Source of the DNA: Pedobacter ginsengisoli
Lineage (GTDB): Bacteria; Bacteroidota; Bacteroidia; Sphingobacteriales; Sphingobacteriaceae
Length of the DNA: 64,000 nt
Direction of reading: 5' to 3'
Assembly: GCF_002736205.1 (NCBI RefSeq)
Contig: NZ_CP024091.1
Coordinates: 2,170,001-2,234,000 of the forward strand
Below the pieces are notes generated by a model, which searched no databases, had not been told where the DNA came from, and saw only the letters and a program-made list of their open reading frames with translations. This document shows positions 1-8,463 of the stretch, piece by piece; position 1 is the first letter of the stretch; each line of letters starts with the position of its first letter. A program made the translations under genes and the position numbers.

Positions 1-803
1 ACAGGCAAACTGTTATTCTTGCAAAATTGTAACACCATTCTATCTCTTTCCAGACAAGCCGATTTTGATAATCCCAGCTTCCCAAGGTTATCACTTTTAA
101 GGACATCAACTCCTGACAAGTAAAACACAAAGTCAGGATTATGCTTTAGAAGAAGAGGAAAACATGAATTTAATTTATTTAAATACATTTCATCTTCTGT
201 TCCATCCTGCAATGCTATATCCAAATCAGATTGCTCTTTTCTGAAAGGAAAGTTCTTATCTCCATGCATGGAAAATGTAAATACTCGCGGCTCACCATTA
301 AAAATTTCTGCAGTACCATTTCCTTGATGAACATCTAAATCTATAATTAAGATACGGCTGGCAAAACCATTATTCAGCAAGTAATTGGCGGCTATAGCCT
401 GATCGTTTAACAAACAAAATCCTTCACCCCAATTACTTCCTGCATGATGCGTTCCTCCTGCAACATTAAAAGCTATCCCAAACTGCTTTGCATAAATAGC
501 TCCATCAATGGTTCCCTGTGCAATCCTAATCTCACGCTCTACCAATTGTTCTGTTAATGGAAAGCCAATCCTTCTTTGTTCTTTTGCAGGAAGCGTTAGA
601 TTTTTTAATTGCTGCCAATACTCGTTCTCATGAGTCAGCAAAATTACATCCTCACATAATTTATCCGGAGCAAATAAGTTCCTCCTGCTAATAAACCCCT
701 GATGCAGCAATTGTTCGGGGATTAGCTCATACTTAAGCATTGGAAAACGATGCCCCTCTGGTAAAGGATATGCAAATAAAGGATGCCATGCAATCTTAAC
801 CAT
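1..803 (-). CDS. Histone deacetylase-like amidohydrolase (3' end beyond window)
   Basis: I translated this frame by hand from the ATG at 803; it stays open to the window edge, giving about 268 residues. It shows the arginase/deacetylase-fold signature: GGTHHAG with the paired histidines at 119-120, then DLDVHQGNGT with the zinc ligands Asp157 and His159, and SGVDVLKSDNLGKL with the third ligand Asp238. Bacterial members deacetylate small acetylated substrates such as acetylpolyamines or acetoin-related compounds; the substrate here cannot be told from sequence. The last roughly 30-40 residues, including the usual catalytic-loop tyrosine region, lie outside the window. Its start is 1 nt from the stop of the upstream bestrophin gene, so the two are probably co-transcribed. 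Confidence 0.88.
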   Translation of the reverse strand, partial: MVKIAWHPLFAYPLPEGHRFPMLKYELIPEQLLHQGFISRRNLFAPDKLCEDVILLTHENEYWQQLKNLTLPAKEQRRIGFPLTEQLVEREIRIAQGTIDGAIYAKQFGIAFNVAGGTHHAGSNWGEGFCLLNDQAIAANYLLNNGFASRILIIDLDVHQGNGTAEIFNGEPRVFTFSMHGDKNFPFRKEQSDLDIALQDGTEDEMYLNKLNSCFPLLLKHNPDFVFYLSGVDVLKSDNLGKLGLSKSACLERDRMVLQFCKNNSLP

Positions 804-804
804 C

Positions 805-1665
805 TTAACGTAATATCTGCTCTACGTGTTTTTCAATGTTATTACAAATCTCATCAACCGGCAAATCATTAGCATCAGATCCAAAAGGGTTTTCAATCTC
901 TTCCGCAATTAACTCCAAACTAGCTAGTACGTATAATATAAATGGCACAATAGGAACCACAAAGTAACCTAAGCTAAAAACCCAGCCAAAAGGCAAGGTA
1001 ATAACATATATGAAAATGAATTTCTTAATAAAAGCACTATAAGAATATGGAATAGGTGTATTCTTAATTCGCTCACAACCACCACATATATCAGTAAACT
1101 GCTGAACATCTGCATTAAGTATAATTAACTGTTCCTGGCTAATTACCCCAGCTGCTTGCAAGTCAAAAACCCTTGACGAAATACTAGCGGCTACCTGATT
1201 TGGAATGTGCTTGCCTCCATCAACTTCAATAAGAAAACTGTTTTTACCAAAATATTGCTTCTCTCTCAAATGTTCCTTTAAAGCAAAGGCATATTTTGGA
1301 ATTCCATATTCAAAAAACTCTAAATGCTCTTTATTTAATTTTAGTGCTTTAATCTTTATTGCAAAATTACGGCTTACATTTGTTAAAGCACCTAAAAACC
1401 TTCTACCTTCCCACCATCTATCGTATGAAGTATTTGTTCTAAACACCAACAACATGGAAATTACAAAACCAAGTAAATTGTGCATCATTCCAATATTTTT
1501 AACATAAGTAGTTTCAGCCAATTTCAGGTAGTTTAACTCCAGAAATGCAATTATGCCTGAAAATATCGCTACGCTAATCATTAATGGCCACAATTTCCTG
1601 ATTGTATCAGACTTGTGTGCATGAAAGATAAAAGTGAACCAGTCTTTTGGATTATAATTTATCAT
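805..1665 (-). CDS. Bestrophin-like (UPF0187) membrane channel protein
   Basis: This 286-residue protein has the pattern of bacterial bestrophin homologues: an N-terminal WFTFIFHAHKSDTIRKLWP segment before the first membrane helix, a second hydrophobic helix followed by FRTNTSYDRWWEGRR (the conserved S/NxxYxRWWExR region), a long soluble middle part, a hydrophobic pair near 215-255 and the acidic IENPFGSDANDLP motif near the C-terminus. Bestrophins form pentameric ion channels in the inner membrane (anion channels in animals, cation-selective in the characterised Klebsiella protein). Ion selectivity here is unknown. It lies directly upstream of the deacetylase-like gene with a 1-nt gap. Start ATG at 1665. 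Confidence 0.9.
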   Translation of the reverse strand: MINYNPKDWFTFIFHAHKSDTIRKLWPLMISVAIFSGIIAFLELNYLKLAETTYVKNIGMMHNLLGFVISMLLVFRTNTSYDRWWEGRRFLGALTNVSRNFAIKIKALKLNKEHLEFFEYGIPKYAFALKEHLREKQYFGKNSFLIEVDGGKHIPNQVAASISSRVFDLQAAGVISQEQLIILNADVQQFTDICGGCERIKNTPIPYSYSAFIKKFIFIYVITLPFGWVFSLGYFVVPIVPFILYVLASLELIAEEIENPFGSDANDLPVDEICNNIEKHVEQILR

Positions 1666-1686
1666 AATAAAATCTCTTAAATAGTA

Positions 1687-2973
1687 TTAAACAATACTTT
1701 TGGTAATCTGTAATAAAAGTTCGCCTGTGCGAAACACATCTTCAAATGAATTATACAAAGGAACGGGACTCAACCTAATCACATTTGGTTCTCTCCAGTC
1801 TCCAAGAACATTATTTGCTACCAATCCCTCAAAAATCTCCTTACCTTTCTGCTTTGCAATAATAGAAACCTGAGCACCACGTTCGTTTTCATTAAAAGGA
1901 GTTATAATCTCAAACTGTTCATTATTTAATTTTTTATTTATCTGATCTATAATATAAAACATATAAGAAGTTAAAAATATACTTTTAACCCTTAACGGCT
2001 CTACAAACCCTGCTTTTTCGAACACTTGCAATGATGCAAGGTATAACGCCATAGGCATCACCTGAGTGCAACTTACTTGCCATCCATCAGCGCCAATTTC
2101 TGGCAAAAAGCCCTTTTCCATTTTAAATCTTTGCTCTTCGTTATAGCCCCACCAACCGGCAAAACGGTTCAGTGTAGTATCTTTAAAATGCTTCTCGTGA
2201 ACGAAAATACCACTTATTCCTCCTGGCCCTGAATTTTGATATTTATAAGAACACCAGCAAGCAAAATCTATATCCCAATCATGTAGCTCCAAGGGAACAT
2301 TCCCTGCAGCATGAGCCAAATCAAACCCCACAATAGCTCCAACGGCATGTCCTGCTTTTGTTATGGCTTCCATATCGAACCACTGACCGGTAAAATAATT
2401 TACCCCTCCAAACAACACTAAAGCTACTTCATCGCCATATTGTGCAATCTGAGCTTGAACATCTTCCGTTCTTAACGTATGTTCACCTAATCTTGGTGCT
2501 ACCTCAATAATCGCTTCTTCCGGACTGTAGCCGTGAAAACGAACCTGACTCTCAACTGCATACTGGTCTGACGGAAAGGCACCTGCCTCCATAATAATCT
2601 TAAACCTACCTTTAAGAGGCTTATAAAAACTGACCATCAGCAAATGCAAATTAACAGTCAAAGTATTCATAGGGCAAACTTCTTTAGCACTTGCTCCAAC
2701 CAGTGGACCCATCAGTTTTTTTAACTCCTTGTGATAGAACATCCACGGATTATCCCCTTGAAACCACCCCTCTACAGCCAGGTTATGCCAGCTACTTAAT
2801 TGTTCATCAACTACTTTACGTACTACTTTAGGTTGTAAACCTAAAGAATTACCACACAGATAAATAAATGGTTTTCCATTTTGTTGCGGAAATAAGAAAT
2901 CATGCCTAAAACTACTAAGCGGATCTGCCTGATCCAGGCGTTGAGCAAAGGCTAAATTGTTCTCAAAATTCAT
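1687..2973 (-). CDS. kynU: Kynureninase
   Basis: A PLP-dependent fold-type I enzyme of about 428 residues that hydrolyses L-kynurenine to anthranilate and L-alanine (or 3-hydroxykynurenine to 3-hydroxyanthranilate) in tryptophan catabolism. Visible features are FIYLCGNSLGLQP near the N-terminus, GFDLAHAAGN with the PLP-ring aspartate, and CSYKYQNSGPGG holding the Schiff-base lysine (Lys244 counted from the chosen start), all typical of kynureninase rather than cysteine desulfurases. The open frame extends to a TTG at 2988, but ATG at 2973 gives the usual N-terminus and I use it. No other kynurenine-pathway gene is visible in this window, so the pathway context must lie elsewhere. Confidence 0.93.
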   Translation of the reverse strand: MNFENNLAFAQRLDQADPLSSFRHDFLFPQQNGKPFIYLCGNSLGLQPKVVRKVVDEQLSSWHNLAVEGWFQGDNPWMFYHKELKKLMGPLVGASAKEVCPMNTLTVNLHLLMVSFYKPLKGRFKIIMEAGAFPSDQYAVESQVRFHGYSPEEAIIEVAPRLGEHTLRTEDVQAQIAQYGDEVALVLFGGVNYFTGQWFDMEAITKAGHAVGAIVGFDLAHAAGNVPLELHDWDIDFACWCSYKYQNSGPGGISGIFVHEKHFKDTTLNRFAGWWGYNEEQRFKMEKGFLPEIGADGWQVSCTQVMPMALYLASLQVFEKAGFVEPLRVKSIFLTSYMFYIIDQINKKLNNEQFEIITPFNENERGAQVSIIAKQKGKEIFEGLVANNVLGDWREPNVIRLSPVPLYNSFEDVFRTGELLLQITKSIV

Positions 2974-3061
2974 CGATTCAAATATCAATAAAAAAGGCAG
3001 ATAATTAAATCACCTGCCTTATTTGTTATCAACAATAGCTATTATATATACTCTAAATATT

Positions 3062-3667
3062 TTATTTGTTTGGCTTGCTTACAAATTTATTTCCCCGAAT
3101 GTAGTATCTCCATGGAAACAAAGCATGATCTCCGGCATAATCAACACCAACTCTCGCTGACGAAACAATCTGGTCATCTGGAAAAACACCTCCCTTATCT
3201 TCAATCCATATCTCATCACCTAACAGATCTTTTGCATTTAAGCTTTTATCTATCCCCATTGCTTTTGATAGCGCTCCAGGACCTGCAGTAATATTTGGCT
3301 TTAATAGCACCATATTCCTCCTGCGTAGCATTATATCTATTCCGTGTACTGGTTCAATACCCCTAATTAAAACAGCGTGAGGAGTTCCTTTTGGAGCTGT
3401 AACAACATTAAAAAGATGATGAATACCATAGCACAGGTAAACATAGGACAAACCACCCTCTTCGTATATAACCTGAGTACGATTTGTAAAGCGTCCTCCA
3501 TATGCATGAGAAGCCTTATCTTCCACTCCTTTATAAGCTTCTGTTTCAACAATGATTCCCCCGGTCAATTCACCATTAAGCTTAGTAAATAACAATTTAC
3601 CAAGTAACTGAATAGCAAGATCGTTTACATCATGGCTTTGATAAAAAGAGTAAGGCAACTTAGACAT
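3062..3667 (-). CDS. DNA-3-methyladenine glycosylase (AAG/MPG family)
   Basis: This 201-residue protein matches the eukaryote-like alkyladenine DNA glycosylase family: LLGKLLFTKLNGELTGGIIVETEAYKG near the N-terminus containing the catalytic glutamate region, DKASHAYGGRFTNRT, YLCYGIHHLFNVVT, AVLIRGIEPV and a C-terminal RVGVDYAG segment. It removes alkylated purines from DNA to start base-excision repair. Its start codon lies inside the 3' end of the upstream reductase gene (8-nt overlap), so translation of the two is probably coupled, linking repair of alkylated DNA with repair of oxidised methionine; this pairing is inference from position only. Length is normal for the family. Confidence 0.93.
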   Translation of the reverse strand: MSKLPYSFYQSHDVNDLAIQLLGKLLFTKLNGELTGGIIVETEAYKGVEDKASHAYGGRFTNRTQVIYEEGGLSYVYLCYGIHHLFNVVTAPKGTPHAVLIRGIEPVHGIDIMLRRRNMVLLKPNITAGPGALSKAMGIDKSLNAKDLLGDEIWIEDKGGVFPDDQIVSSARVGVDYAGDHALFPWRYYIRGNKFVSKPNK

Positions 3668-4136
3668 TTATAAAACTAATTATTTCCTTTAGATATTTAG
3701 CATCAACATTATCAAAATGAGAAAGATATTCACTATCAATATCTAATACACCTATAACTTCATTACCTTTAAAAATAGGTAAAACAATTTCTGATCTTGA
3801 AGCTGAGGCACATGCAATATGGCCAGGAAATTCATCAACATCAGGTACCACCAAAATCTCGGCTTGCTGCCATGAAGTACCACAAACGCCTTTACCTTTT
3901 TTGATCCTGGTACAGGCCACAGGCCCTTGAAAAGGCCCAAGCACCAATTCATCACCTTTCACCAGATAAAAACCAACCCAAAACCACCTAAACTGTTCTT
4001 TTAAAGCTGCCGCGATATTAGCCAGATTAGCAATCTGATCATCTTCGCCAACTATCAGCGCTTTGATTTGGGGAATTAAAGAAAGGTATTGCTCCTCTTT
4101 ACTAATGTCGGTTACTATGTGTAAATCCTCTGCCAT
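3660..4136 (-). CDS. msrC: Free methionine-(R)-sulfoxide reductase (GAF domain)
   Basis: A 158-residue single-GAF-domain protein of the fRMsr family, which reduces free L-methionine-(R)-sulfoxide. The three cysteines of the family are all present and correctly spaced: Cys75 in GPVACTRI, Cys85 in GKGVCGTSW and Cys109 in HIACASASRSEIVLPI; the substrate-pocket WFWVGFYLV and VLDIDSEYLSHFD segments are also typical. It overlaps the following DNA glycosylase gene by 8 nt. A plain sensory GAF domain is unlikely because all catalytic cysteines are retained. Confidence 0.93.
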   Translation of the reverse strand: MAEDLHIVTDISKEEQYLSLIPQIKALIVGEDDQIANLANIAAALKEQFRWFWVGFYLVKGDELVLGPFQGPVACTRIKKGKGVCGTSWQQAEILVVPDVDEFPGHIACASASRSEIVLPIFKGNEVIGVLDIDSEYLSHFDNVDAKYLKEIISFINV

Positions 4137-4412
4137 TTTTAATCTATGTAAATGAAATGCAAAAATACGAAATCACGATCAATATTCCCCTGACATCCAT
4201 ATACATCAATGCTGACTGTTGGACTTGTAGTTGTTATATCAGTACTAATGAATCCGCTGTTAGTAGGCTTTCAATCCGCCATGAGTCCACGTTATTTCAA
4301 GAAAAAGGTGGACTTAACGTGGACTCACTGTGGACTTATACCAAAGAAATCCCAATTGATGTCTTACACTGATCAATACAGCTATCAATAAGTAAAACAG
4401 AATTAAAATCGC

Positions 4413-4420
4413 TAAATTTG
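4413..4420 (+). promoter_or_regulatory. Candidate -7 box upstream of the S46 peptidase gene
   Basis: TAAATTTG matches the Bacteroidota -7 consensus TAnnTTTG and lies 30 nt before the chosen ATG. No convincing TTG -33 element is seen at the expected distance. The rest of the 4137-4450 gap holds short open frames without coding character, and I see nothing else in it. Confidence 0.4.
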
Positions 4421-4450
4421 CAATTTTTAACTAACATAGTTACCATAAAG

Positions 4451-6619
4451 ATGAATAAGAAAACCTTAATTATCACTTCACTTCTTACACTAGGAATAAT
4501 CCAATCGGGTTACAAGCCTTGGGAAGAAGGAATGTTTCCTTTAAGCGAAATCCATAAACTTGATTTGAAAAAAGCAGGTTTAAAAATAGATCAAAATAAC
4601 ATATACAATCCAAAAGGAACCAGCCTGGTAGATGCACTTGTTAATGTTGGCGGATGCACCGGATCGTTTGTTTCAAATGAAGGCTTAATCATCACTAACC
4701 ACCATTGTGCTTTTAGCGCAGTACAACTTGCCAGCACTGCAGAACATGACTATCTAACAAATGGGTTTGTAGCCAAATCACGTGAACAGGAAATTGAAGC
4801 AAAAGGACTAACATGCCGTATAACTGATAGTTATGAAGACGTTTCTGATCGTGTTTTGGGAGCTGTAGCGCAAATAGAAGACCCTGCTTCGCGATTAAAA
4901 ATGATTAATGATGTAATGAAAAACATTGTTATAGATGCAGAAAAGAAAGACCCAGGTATTAAAGCCGAGGTATCGGAAATGTTTATAGGAAAAACATATG
5001 TATTGTTCCGTTACAAAACCATCCAGGACGTTAGACTTGTATATGTACCTAACAGGCAAATAGGTGAATTTGGTGGTGAAACAGATAACTGGGTATGGCC
5101 TCGTCACACCGGTGATTTTTCCTTTATGCGTGCTTATGTAGCACCAGATGGCTCTCCAGCTAAATTCTCTAAAGACAACATACCTTACACACCAAAGAAG
5201 TTTTTAAAAGTAAATCCTAAAGGAACCAACGAAGATGACTTCGTTTTCATTTTAGGTTATCCCGGCAAAACTTTTCGTCATCGTCCATCTGCATTTATAG
5301 AATATCAGGAAAAATTCCTGCTGCCATACGTATCTAACCTTTATGACTTCCAAAACTCAACAATGGAAACTGTTGGCAAAAAAGACAAAACTACTGAGAT
5401 TAAGCTGGCTACCCGTATAAAAAGAAATGCCAACGTGTTAAAAAACTACAGAGGAAAACTACAAGGGCTAAAAGGGATAGATTTAATTTCAAAAAAGAAA
5501 AAGGAAGAGGAAGCCTTAATTCAGTTTATCAACAATAACGTTAATACCAAAGCAAAATACGGAAATCTGATGACCGAAATAGATAATCTTTATAAACTCA
5601 TCAACTCAGATGCCCAACGAGATCTTTGGCTTACCCAGATTTATAACTCAACAAACCTTTTAACGGTTGCTAAAAACATAAACGCATTCAAAACTGCGCT
5701 TAAAGCTCAGCCGGCAGCTCAAAAACAAGAGTACTTCGATCAAAACATTCAAAAGCTTAAGCAAACATTATCAAGCACCTATGAATCGTACGATATAGAT
5801 GCTGATAAAAAAATATTTAAAAGAATGCTTGAGGATGCCTCTCAGTTTAGTCCGATACAAAAGGTAACTGCCGTTAACAAAGTCACCAGTAAAGGAGCCA
5901 ACAGTCTGGACGTTATTGATCAATATACTGAGAGTATTTTTGAAGTAACCAAGCTAAAAGAAGTTAATTATGTTTTAAATGTTTTACTACAGTCTCCAAA
6001 ATCTATATCTGCCTATAACGATGGATTACTCCTGTTTGAAGATGATATTGCAAAACAGATTGATGAGCTAAAACCTGAAAAAGACCGTAGAGATGGGCTT
6101 TTAAACAAACTTATGGGCGATTATGTTAACATCAAAGAGAAGTTCTTAAAAAAAGATTTTATTCCTGATGCAAACAGCACCCTTAGATTAACCTATGGTT
6201 ACGTAAAAGGATACTCACCGGCAGATGCCTCATACATGAGACCATATACCACAATAAAGGGAATAGTCGAAAAAGGCGCAACAGCAAACCCTGATTTCGC
6301 ATATCCAGAGCAAATCAAAACACTTTGGAATGCAAAAGATTTCGGACCGTACGCAAAGAAAGATCTTAATGATGTACCCGTCTCCTTCCTTTACAACATG
6401 GATACAACCGGTGGAAATTCTGGCTCCCCTATAATGAATGCCTACGGTGAGTTAATAGGCGTAAACTTTGACCGCGCATACGGAGCAACAATAAACGACT
6501 ATGCATGGAACGACAGTTACAGCAGGTCAATTGGCGTTGACATACGTTATGTATTGTGGGTAGCTTCAAAAATTGACAAAGCTGACTTTCTTATTAAAGA
6601 AATGGGTGTCAAATTTTAA
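4451..6619 (+). CDS. S46 family dipeptidyl-peptidase, DPP11-like
   Basis: A secreted serine peptidase of the S46 family (chymotrypsin fold with an alpha-helical insertion), about 722 residues from ATG 4451. A hydrophobic N-terminus precedes WEEGMFPLSEIHKLDL. The triad is visible: His in TNHHCAF, Asp in GGETDNWVWPRHTGDF, and Ser in TTGGNSGSP. The residue 18 positions after the catalytic serine is Arg (GVNFDRAYG), the position that is Arg in DPP11 (Asp/Glu specificity) and Gly in DPP7. This predicts periplasmic removal of dipeptides ending in acidic residues. The longer frame start at 4418 would put 11 residues before the signal peptide and overlaps the promoter-like box, so 4451 is preferred. 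Confidence 0.93.
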   Translation: MNKKTLIITSLLTLGIIQSGYKPWEEGMFPLSEIHKLDLKKAGLKIDQNNIYNPKGTSLVDALVNVGGCTGSFVSNEGLIITNHHCAFSAVQLASTAEHDYLTNGFVAKSREQEIEAKGLTCRITDSYEDVSDRVLGAVAQIEDPASRLKMINDVMKNIVIDAEKKDPGIKAEVSEMFIGKTYVLFRYKTIQDVRLVYVPNRQIGEFGGETDNWVWPRHTGDFSFMRAYVAPDGSPAKFSKDNIPYTPKKFLKVNPKGTNEDDFVFILGYPGKTFRHRPSAFIEYQEKFLLPYVSNLYDFQNSTMETVGKKDKTTEIKLATRIKRNANVLKNYRGKLQGLKGIDLISKKKKEEEALIQFINNNVNTKAKYGNLMTEIDNLYKLINSDAQRDLWLTQIYNSTNLLTVAKNINAFKTALKAQPAAQKQEYFDQNIQKLKQTLSSTYESYDIDADKKIFKRMLEDASQFSPIQKVTAVNKVTSKGANSLDVIDQYTESIFEVTKLKEVNYVLNVLLQSPKSISAYNDGLLLFEDDIAKQIDELKPEKDRRDGLLNKLMGDYVNIKEKFLKKDFIPDANSTLRLTYGYVKGYSPADASYMRPYTTIKGIVEKGATANPDFAYPEQIKTLWNAKDFGPYAKKDLNDVPVSFLYNMDTTGGNSGSPIMNAYGELIGVNFDRAYGATINDYAWNDSYSRSIGVDIRYVLWVASKIDKADFLIKEMGVKF

Positions 6620-6648
6620 TCTAAAAATTATTATAAAAACTAAAAAAC

Positions 6649-6900
6649 ATGAGAGTAATAGCAGAACTTCCACATCCAGAATGCAAGATCACCTTGTTTA
6701 ACATGAACCAAAAATATATCATCAAATTTGAGCAGGGAACACTTGAGCAAAGCTATAAATTATCGGAACTGGACCTTAGTGGAGGAGGAGCAAACGAGAT
6801 CTTTCAAATCCTCGATGAAGCTTTTATTACTACCGTAGTTGAACGCTTTAAAAGTATGAGAAGTGATTTTTCTGCCGCATACAACAGGCAGCAGTACTAA
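6649..6900 (+). CDS. Small conserved-looking hypothetical protein
   Basis: An 83-residue soluble protein without signal peptide or membrane segment, beginning MRVIAELPHP. It has alternating beta-strand-like stretches (CKITLFNMNQKYIIKFE) followed by a helical C-terminal half (ANEIFQILDEAFITTVVERF). I do not recognise a named domain. It follows the peptidase gene by 29 nt on the same strand and may be co-transcribed. Amino-acid composition and codon use look like a real gene. No function is proposed. Confidence 0.7.
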   Translation: MRVIAELPHPECKITLFNMNQKYIIKFEQGTLEQSYKLSELDLSGGGANEIFQILDEAFITTVVERFKSMRSDFSAAYNRQQY

Positions 6901-7142
6901 TGCATGTAAACAAACTTAAATAACTGTAAAACAACAACATTACACCACATACAGAATAATATTCTGAATATTTACTTCATAAAGCACACTAAAATGGGTC
7001 TTTAGATAATTAAAAACTTAAGTAAATAACAATTAATAATACTGTATTACAGATAATTAAACAACATAACAATACAATATTCTGCATACTATAATTGCCA
7101 AATAAATAGGAAGTTTATTAAAAAAATCAATTTTAACCCCGG

Positions 7143-7179
7143 TATTCTCCATACGATTTAATTGATGGTATGGAGAATA
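7143..7179. repeat. 12-bp inverted repeat upstream of a lipoprotein gene
   Basis: TATTCTCCATAC (7143-7154) and GTATGGAGAATA (7168-7179) are perfect reverse complements separated by 13 nt, ending 45 nt before the lipoprotein start. No T-run follows, so this is not a classic terminator; an operator or a 5' leader hairpin is possible. The rest of the 6901-7224 gap is very AT-rich and shows nothing else recognisable. Confidence 0.6.
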
Positions 7180-7224
7180 ATTTGAATCTTTGTTCAGATG
7201 AAAAATCAAATTAAAGTAATTTAT

Positions 7225-7791
7225 ATGAGGACTAAAATTAAGACTTTACTGGCGTCAGCTTTAATAATTACAACTATACTTTTATCTTGTAATAATATTA
7301 AAGAGTCCATCGAACGTGATCTTTTCATTACCCCTACCGGAGGGATTTCTTTTACGATACCAAAGATCTCAAGTACAGAATCCGGAGCAGTGATTGGAGA
7401 CCTTAATGTAAAAAATCTAAATCTTGATTCTTTAATTAATAATGCCTCACCAAGATTTGGGCTGAAGAATGTAAAAACCATTCGAATTAAAGAATTCAAC
7501 TTAGAGTTTTTAAATGCAGATAGTTTAAACAACATTCAAAATATAGAGAACATAATAGTAAAAATTCAGGCATCTGGACAAACAGTGCAATCAATTGCCA
7601 CAGCAAACCCATCATCAAATGTGGTGACCTCTAAACTCAGCATTCCAATTACGGCTGGAAACTCAGATATCAGAGCCTTCCTTACCTCCACTTCATTTAG
7701 CTATAATCTTTCAGCTAAATTAAGAACTGCTACAACCAAAGAGCTAAAAGCACGTGCTACAGTAACCTACACTATTTCAGTCGGCCTGTAA
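7225..7791 (+). CDS. Secreted lipoprotein of unknown function
   Basis: From ATG 7225 the protein starts MRTKIKTLLASALIITTILLSC, a clear lipoprotein signal peptide with the lipobox cysteine at residue 22. An upstream in-frame ATG at 7198 would add nine residues and is possible. The mature part (about 165 residues) is rich in Ser, Thr, Asn and Ile with beta-strand character (FTIPKISS, VKTIRIKEFNLEFLNADSL, ATVTYTISVGL) and looks like a beta-sandwich. I recognise no named family. It is expected on the outer membrane, facing the periplasm or the surface. Confidence 0.75.
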   Translation: MRTKIKTLLASALIITTILLSCNNIKESIERDLFITPTGGISFTIPKISSTESGAVIGDLNVKNLNLDSLINNASPRFGLKNVKTIRIKEFNLEFLNADSLNNIQNIENIIVKIQASGQTVQSIATANPSSNVVTSKLSIPITAGNSDIRAFLTSTSFSYNLSAKLRTATTKELKARATVTYTISVGL

Positions 7792-7801
7792 GGATCAATT
7801 A

Positions 7802-7831
7802 TTGATTTTTAAGGAGAAATTAGTATATTTG
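7802..7831 (+). promoter_or_regulatory. Promoter with a leader of about 200 nt before the 61-residue gene
   Basis: TTG at 7802-7804 and TATATTTG at 7824-7831, separated by 19 nt, fit the Bacteroidota -33/-7 promoter. Transcription from here would start near 7837 and leave a leader of about 200 nt before the ATG at 8038. The leader contains AATCAAATCTCTTGATT-type pairing and a GC-richer stretch around 7905-7945, so it may fold; I cannot match it to a known riboswitch. Confidence 0.6.
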
Positions 7832-8037
7832 CAGTAAACGGGGTATCATTATACTATTCTCTTAATATTTACTTGTCAATCAAATCTCTTGATTGGGTTT
7901 CAATTCCTCCTGGCTGCTGATCCGTTGTCGCCCGAGAATTAATTAATAGCCGCATTAATAGTAAGCAAAATACACTTACACATTGGCAAACAGTAAAACC
8001 AGAGAAGAGTTATTTTTTTAACTAATACATTAAATTT

Positions 8038-8223
8038 ATGGCTAAATCTCAGGCTACCTTCATGAAGAAGCAATTAGAAAAAAACAGACAAAAGAAAAAA
8101 GAAGATAAAGAGCAGCGCAAACTTGAACGTCAGCAAAATTCGTCTGGTGGTGATCTTGAAAGCATGATGGCCTATGTTAACGAATGGGGAGAAATTGTAT
8201 CCACTCCACCAGAGAAAAAATAA
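8038..8223 (+). CDS. Small basic protein resembling the N-terminal part of Bacteroidota cold-shock proteins
   Basis: A 61-residue, strongly charged protein beginning MAKSQATFMKKQLEKNRQKK and continuing with alternating Lys/Glu/Arg and Gln, then SSGGDLESMMAYVNEWGEIVSTPP. This matches from memory the N-terminal extension of a group of Bacteroidota cold-shock-domain proteins (MAKSQ..F.KKEKEKKR...GGGLD.MMAYVDENG), but the OB-fold cold-shock domain itself is absent: the frame stops right after STPPEKK. It probably binds RNA or assists translation; function is inferred. It has its own promoter, long leader and downstream terminator, so it is a single-gene unit. Confidence 0.8.
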   Translation: MAKSQATFMKKQLEKNRQKKKEDKEQRKLERQQNSSGGDLESMMAYVNEWGEIVSTPPEKK

Positions 8224-8249
8224 TTTAGCCTTTAAAAGCTAAAATCTCC

Positions 8250-8289
8250 AAAAGGATTCTTATTGTTTCAATAAGGATCCTTTTTTTTT
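8250..8289 (+). terminator. Rho-independent terminator
   Basis: AAAGGAT-T-CTTATTG / CAATAAG-G-ATCCTTT forms a long stem with a three-base loop, followed by a run of nine T. It lies 27 nt after the stop of the 61-residue gene. The remaining sequence up to 8463 shows no further feature. Confidence 0.88.
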
Positions 8290-8463
8290 GCAGCAACAAT
8301 TCATAATTACTCTTCCTTGTACCAGGATCTGGAAATAGCTTAATTCAGGTGCTTACTCTTACTTTAGTAAACATATACCGAACAGACAGGAAATGAAAAT
8401 TAATAAAAAGGAACAACTTTTGCAAGATACATATATCAGATTAACTCATTTAATCACGCTCAT

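Noticed and set aside
4157..4391. Two overlapping plus-strand open frames of 60-71 codons in the gap before the S46 gene
   Set aside because: They overlap in different frames, begin within AT-rich spacer, show no domain or periodic composition, and run into the promoter-like box.
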